Assembly: GCA_031267855.1 (NCBI GenBank)
Contig: JAIRYH010000013.1
Span: 1-7,974, forward strand
Reading direction: 5' to 3'
Length of the DNA stretch: 7,974 nucleotides
Source of the DNA: Prevotellaceae bacterium
GTDB taxonomy: Bacteria > Bacteroidota > Bacteroidia > Bacteroidales > UBA932
The first letter of the stretch is position 1. Every line of letters begins with the position of its first letter. Positions 5,785 to 7,974 of this stretch are shown here, piece by piece. The notes beneath the pieces were generated by a model. That model was given only the letters and a program-made list of their open reading frames with translations, did no database searches and was not told where the DNA came from. The position numbers and the translations under genes are program-made.

Positions 5785-5819
5785 AAAAAATTGCTCCGCC
5801 GGAAGGCGAAGCAATTTTT
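5785..5819 (-). terminator. Intrinsic terminator after the T9SS-protein gene
   Basis: AAAAATTGCT (5786-5795) pairs with AGCAATTTTT (5810-5819), and CGCC (5797-5800) with GGCG (5805-5808), around a 4-nt loop. The single imperfect position (5796/5809) is a G-U pair in minus-strand RNA, giving an uninterrupted stem followed by six U. It ends transcription of the gene at 5840-6898 and, with the reverse U run, might also act on plus-strand transcripts. Confidence 0.88.
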
Positions 5820-5839
5820 ACATCTTTGGTCTTTTAAAT

Positions 5840-6898
5840 TTATTCTTTTACCAGCGGCTGGACATATACCTTGTCGTCGAAGGTCATGCGGAGGACGTAG
5901 AATCCGGCCAGGTCCGACGAATGGGGATTGTAGGTAATGTGTTGCGGTCCGCTTTGCCGGGTGCTTTTCACCAGGTGTTTAATGTATTGTCCCGATGTGG
6001 AGAACAGCGCGATGTCCACCAGCGTTTCCCTTTCCAGCGTATAGGTCAGATGGAAATAGGAGTTGTAGGGATTCGGGAAGATGGAATACGTAACTTCCGG
6101 CGCAACGATGGTGCCGGCGATTTGGGATTCGGTGATGTCGTCGGCGGTGAGGGTAATGCCGGGCGATTCCATTGCCGGCGTGCCTGTGGGCGTGGCCGTG
6201 GTGCAGAACGATTCATTGACCGTTGCCGGCGTCCCGTTTTCAGGCGTATAGGTAATGTTCCAGGTAACAAACACCGGGTAGCGGTATTCCGGCGCGTACC
6301 AGAGGTACTTTACCAGTTCGACCTGTGTATTGCTGCAAAGTTCTTCGACATAGCTTTCCTTTGTTTTCACGCGGAGGACATTGTACAGTTTTACATTGTC
6401 CGGCAACAGCAGTACACCGTAGGCATCGGCTTCCGAGGAGTAGTTGCCTGCCATGTTGCCGCCCATTTCGTGGTTTTCACCGTAGAAGCAGCGGGCGCTG
6501 AACGAGCCGGTAAGCATGGCGCCGTAGGCAAAGGGGTAGCGGATCTTAACAATCGGCTGTTCGAAGCGCGTGATGCGGCCGGGTCCCGCATAGCTTTCAT
6601 AGACATTGGCGTCTTCATCGCAGGCATAAATGAATACGCCGCCGTCGGCAGCGGTCACTTTCACCGCATTGTTTTCTGCCTGTTCCACCGTTTCCGTTTT
6701 CCCTTCATTCAGGGGCGAGAGATGGGAGTAGTCCCATATTTGCATGGCGCCGGCAGCGCCCGGTTCAACGTATTGCACCTGCCGCATCGAATTATGTTCC
6801 CCGGCTTTCAGCCCGTGGGTGCTGTAGGTGAGCACCGGCTGCGAAAATCCGGCGGAGGCAGCCAGTAAAAGGGTAAATAATAAGAATAGATTTTTCAT
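5840..6898 (-). CDS. Secreted protein with T9SS type A sorting domain
   Basis: This 352-residue protein has a Sec signal peptide (MKNLFLLFTLLLAASAGFSQ). An unrecognised, mainly beta-type central region (about 21-265) has few cysteines (C93, C137, C188, C232). The C-terminal tail (about 270-352) matches the Por secretion system sorting domain: YSIFPNPYNSYFHLTY (271-286), VDIALFSTSGQYIK (294-307), LAGFYVLRMTF (330-340) and a final KVYVQPLVK. Such tails direct cargo through the type IX machinery to the cell surface, usually with removal of the tail and attachment to an A-LPS-type glycan. No catalytic motif was recognised, so the role is unknown. A good promoter lies 39 nt upstream and a strong terminator lies downstream, so it is probably monocistronic. 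Confidence 0.87.
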   Translation of the reverse strand: MKNLFLLFTLLLAASAGFSQPVLTYSTHGLKAGEHNSMRQVQYVEPGAAGAMQIWDYSHLSPLNEGKTETVEQAENNAVKVTAADGGVFIYACDEDANVYESYAGPGRITRFEQPIVKIRYPFAYGAMLTGSFSARCFYGENHEMGGNMAGNYSSEADAYGVLLLPDNVKLYNVLRVKTKESYVEELCSNTQVELVKYLWYAPEYRYPVFVTWNITYTPENGTPATVNESFCTTATPTGTPAMESPGITLTADDITESQIAGTIVAPEVTYSIFPNPYNSYFHLTYTLERETLVDIALFSTSGQYIKHLVKSTRQSGPQHITYNPHSSDLAGFYVLRMTFDDKVYVQPLVKE

Positions 6899-6936
6899 TA
6901 TAAATAAATTTTTAAAAGTTTAACATAAATCCGGTG

Positions 6937-6968
6937 CAAATTTAGCGTAATTATTCAAAAATAGCAAA
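6937..6968 (-). promoter_or_regulatory. Bacteroidota-type promoter for the T9SS-protein gene
   Basis: On the minus strand TAAATTTG (6944-6937) fits TAnnTTTG, and TTTG (6968-6965) lies 20 nt upstream. The start site would be near 6930, giving a leader of about 30 nt that is rich in A and T. Confidence 0.72.
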
Positions 6969-6973
6969 TAAAA

Positions 6974-7046
6974 GTTGAAAGTGAAAAGTGAAAAGTGAAG
7001 AACTAAAAGTTGCGTCATGGCGTCAGCCAACTCTCAACTTTCAACT
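6974..7046. repeat. Heptamer array, 14-nt motif and inverted repeat between divergent promoters
   Basis: In-register heptamers run GTTGAAA, GTGAAAA, GTGAAAA, GTGAAGA, ACTAAAA (6974-7008). They are followed by ATGGCGTCAGCCAA (7017-7030, identical to 2622-2635) and then CTCTCAA, CTTTCAA (7031-7044). AGTTGAAAGT (6973-6982) and ACTTTCAACT (7037-7046) form a perfect 10-bp inverted repeat enclosing the motif. The element lies between the minus promoter at 6937-6968 and the plus -7 box at 7112, so a regulatory role on either gene is possible but unproven. Confidence 0.68.
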
Positions 7047-7111
7047 GTTCATTTGTCCGCCAAAAATCGTGCATACCGGCTTTTTGCCGCTTAAATCCAC
7101 GAATGTTTACT

Positions 7112-7119
7112 TACCTTTG
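7112..7119 (+). promoter_or_regulatory. Putative -7 element for the small lipoprotein operon
   Basis: TACCTTTG matches TAnnTTTG and is identical to the -7 box of the tlpA-like operon. No TTTG or TTG sits at 19-21 nt upstream (a TTTG at 7083-7086 is 25 nt away), so the -33 box is poor. Initiation about 7 nt downstream would leave the ATG at 7122 outside the transcript, which supports the later start at 7203. Confidence 0.5.
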
Positions 7120-7127
7120 CCATGAAC

Positions 7128-7197
7128 GTGAAAAATGAAAAACTAAAAATGAAAAGCCGCCGGTCAACCTTCAAAATTCAATCTTCAAAATTCAAAA
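7128..7197 (+). repeat. Ten-register heptamer array forming the lipoprotein leader
   Basis: Units GTGAAAA, ATGAAAA, ACTAAAA, ATGAAAA (7128-7155) are followed by a 14-nt insert (7156-7169, exactly two periods) and then TTCAAAA, TTCAATC, TTCAAAA, TTCAAAA (7170-7197). The whole 70-nt block keeps one 7-nt register and ends 5 nt before the chosen ATG. It would make up nearly all of the 5' leader. Confidence 0.7.
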
Positions 7198-7202
7198 TGA
7201 TC

Positions 7203-7475
7203 ATGAAAACAGTTTTTATTCTATCCGCCTTGCTGGCGTGCGCAGGCTGCGCAACCACAGCAGGCAACACGGCCCCTGCCCTGCCGGCGGGGGCAACTCC
7301 GCAGCCCCCCGTGTATTATACCGGGAATAACGAACCTGTCCGCGGCGCCGCGGTCCGCGGGCAGTCGCCGGCAGCCGCCGGAAATGCCGAACTGCCGGCA
7401 TGTCCGGCATACCTTACCGGCAACAACGAACCGGCTGCATCCACAGGATGCGCCGCCGGCAAAACAAAGTTGTAA
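7203..7475 (+). CDS. Small lipoprotein with duplicated YxTGNNEP motif
   Basis: From the ATG at 7203 the product has 90 residues. It starts with a lipoprotein-type signal, MKTVFILSALLACAGC, with Cys13 or Cys16 as the lipid-modified residue. The mature part is rich in Ala, Pro and Gly with no obvious fold, but holds two copies of one motif: VYYTGNNEP (37-45) and AYLTGNNEP (69-77), separated by a low-complexity linker. I do not recognise the family. An upstream ATG at 7122 is in frame, but the extra 27 residues are encoded by heptamer repeats, would bury the signal peptide and probably start before the transcript, so 7203 is preferred. A 14-nt perfect GC palindrome (7340-7353) and many CCGGC motifs lie in the coding sequence. 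The next gene begins 26 nt after the stop, suggesting an operon. Confidence 0.72.
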   Translation: MKTVFILSALLACAGCATTAGNTAPALPAGATPQPPVYYTGNNEPVRGAAVRGQSPAAAGNAELPACPAYLTGNNEPAASTGCAAGKTKL

Positions 7476-7501
7476 GCAACACGGATTTTAAAATCGCATG
7501 C

Positions 7502-7974
7502 ATGAAAAAAACAATATCAAGGCAAATCGCATCCCTTTCCCTTTCCGGAAAGACGTTGCTCTCTCTTTTACTGCTCACCGTCTGGAAAATCGGCGGGCTG
7601 GCGGCACAGGTAAGCATTTCCGGCATGACGGCGGATTATCCCTCCAAGCGGATCTCGTTTACCGTGACATGGACGTCGCAGCCCTACAACAACCAGATCT
7701 GGGTGATTGCCGACTACGTCAGGATAGAAAACAACGCCGCGGCGGGCAGCTGGTCGCGCGCACCGCTCCTGGGCATTACCGTTAGCGGCAGCGGCACCGC
7801 CGCCACGGTTACCGGCGACAGTGGCTTCATCCTGAACACCACGGGCAGCAGCGGAAGCGCACGCGTAACGGCAATGACGAACATCCGCGCCGAAATAACG
7901 CAATTCAACTGGTGCGCCCATGCCTTCCACTACCCGCCGGCGGCCACCGTGAATGCCGCCGGCGGATACGACCT
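7502..7974 (+). CDS. Secreted protein, paralogue of the 1319-2587 N-terminal domain, 3' end cut by window
   Basis: The frame is open to the window edge, giving 157 residues plus a partial codon. A long signal peptide (about 1-35, with hydrophobic LLSLLLLTVW and a likely AxA-type cleavage before QVSIS) leads into a beta-rich domain. FTVTWTSQ (53-60), IWVIADY (66-72), GFILNTT (108-114) and QFNWCAHAFHYPPAATV (134-150) align in order with FKVSWTNQ, VWIFVDF, GFFLEGT and KFNWCAYGSDFPPNATI of the protein at 1319-2587, so the two are paralogues. The ATG at 7502 is chosen because it gives the signal peptide; an overlapping ATG at 7498 is in another frame. Upstream, GATTTTAAAATC (7484-7495) is a perfect 12-nt palindrome that might be an operator. 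The C-terminal domains are outside the window. Confidence 0.82.
   Translation, partial: MKKTISRQIASLSLSGKTLLSLLLLTVWKIGGLAAQVSISGMTADYPSKRISFTVTWTSQPYNNQIWVIADYVRIENNAAAGSWSRAPLLGITVSGSGTAATVTGDSGFILNTTGSSGSARVTAMTNIRAEITQFNWCAHAFHYPPAATVNAAGGYD

Noticed and set aside
5306..6868. A 520-codon open frame on the plus strand across two genes
   Set aside because: It lies antisense to both the tauE-family and T9SS-protein genes and runs through the terminator between them. Its translation has no recognisable domain or signal, while both minus-strand genes have clear family motifs.
7122..7202. Upstream ATG extending the small lipoprotein by 27 residues
   Set aside because: The extension is encoded by heptamer repeats, would displace the signal peptide from the N terminus, and begins 3 nt after the putative -7 box, before the expected transcript start.
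7498..7785. 95-codon plus-strand frame starting at 7498
   Set aside because: It overlaps the signal-peptide-bearing frame from 7502, which matches the paralogue at 1319-2587. The 7498 frame has no family resemblance.
1..7974. CRISPR array, tRNA, rRNA or intact insertion sequence
   Set aside because: No regularly spaced 25-40 nt repeats, no cloverleaf or rRNA-like stretch, and no transposase motifs were seen; the repeats found are 7-nt arrays or single short motifs.

Overview
This window looks like chromosome from a member of the Bacteroidota, probably order Bacteroidales. Several signs point that way: a type IX secretion (T9SS) C-terminal sorting domain, secreted proteins starting MKK or MKN with Sec signals, A-rich leaders with little Shine-Dalgarno sequence, and five upstream regions carrying the TAnnTTTG -7 element of this phylum, three of them with a TTTG -33 box at 19-20 nt. 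The source genome is not known to me.

Layout from left to right. On the minus strand lie a 5'-complete but window-truncated namZ-like (DUF1343, GH171) muramidase gene (1-597) and the TlpA-like thioredoxin lipoprotein gene that precedes it in the same operon (594-1145, 4-nt overlap). Next is a minus-strand gene for a secreted Ig-like plus DUF1566/Lcl-domain protein (1319-2587). Upstream of it is a 456-bp stretch without a long gene (2588-3043). It contains a convincing minus-strand promoter, several hairpins, two loops with perfect 7-nt complementarity, short ORFs and a heptamer repeat array.

Then comes a two-gene, visibly more AT-rich module on the minus strand: an AAA/ABC-type ATPase (3699-4913 when reconstructed) overlapping an RloB-family TOPRIM-like protein (3044-3715). 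This is the RloA/RloB (AbiLi/AbiLii-like) phage-defence architecture. The ATPase reading frame is broken by an in-frame amber codon at 4797-4799, just before the Walker A strand, so the system may be inactivated or switched off in this strain.

Upstream of that module are a TauE/SafE-family membrane permease (5006-5776), a strong minus-strand terminator (5785-5819) and a T9SS-sorted secreted protein (5840-6898). Divergent from the latter, on the plus strand, are a small lipoprotein with a duplicated YxTGNNEP motif (7203-7475) and, 26 nt later, the start of a second secreted protein (7502 to the window end). The N-terminal domain of that last protein is a paralogue of the one encoded at 1319-2587.

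The most unusual features are the amber-interrupted ATPase, the structured minus-strand leader or RNA at 2816-2974, and the A-rich heptamer arrays (2634-2668, 6974-7008, 7128-7197) that sit before three genes for exported proteins. Two of these arrays are accompanied by an identical 14-nt motif.
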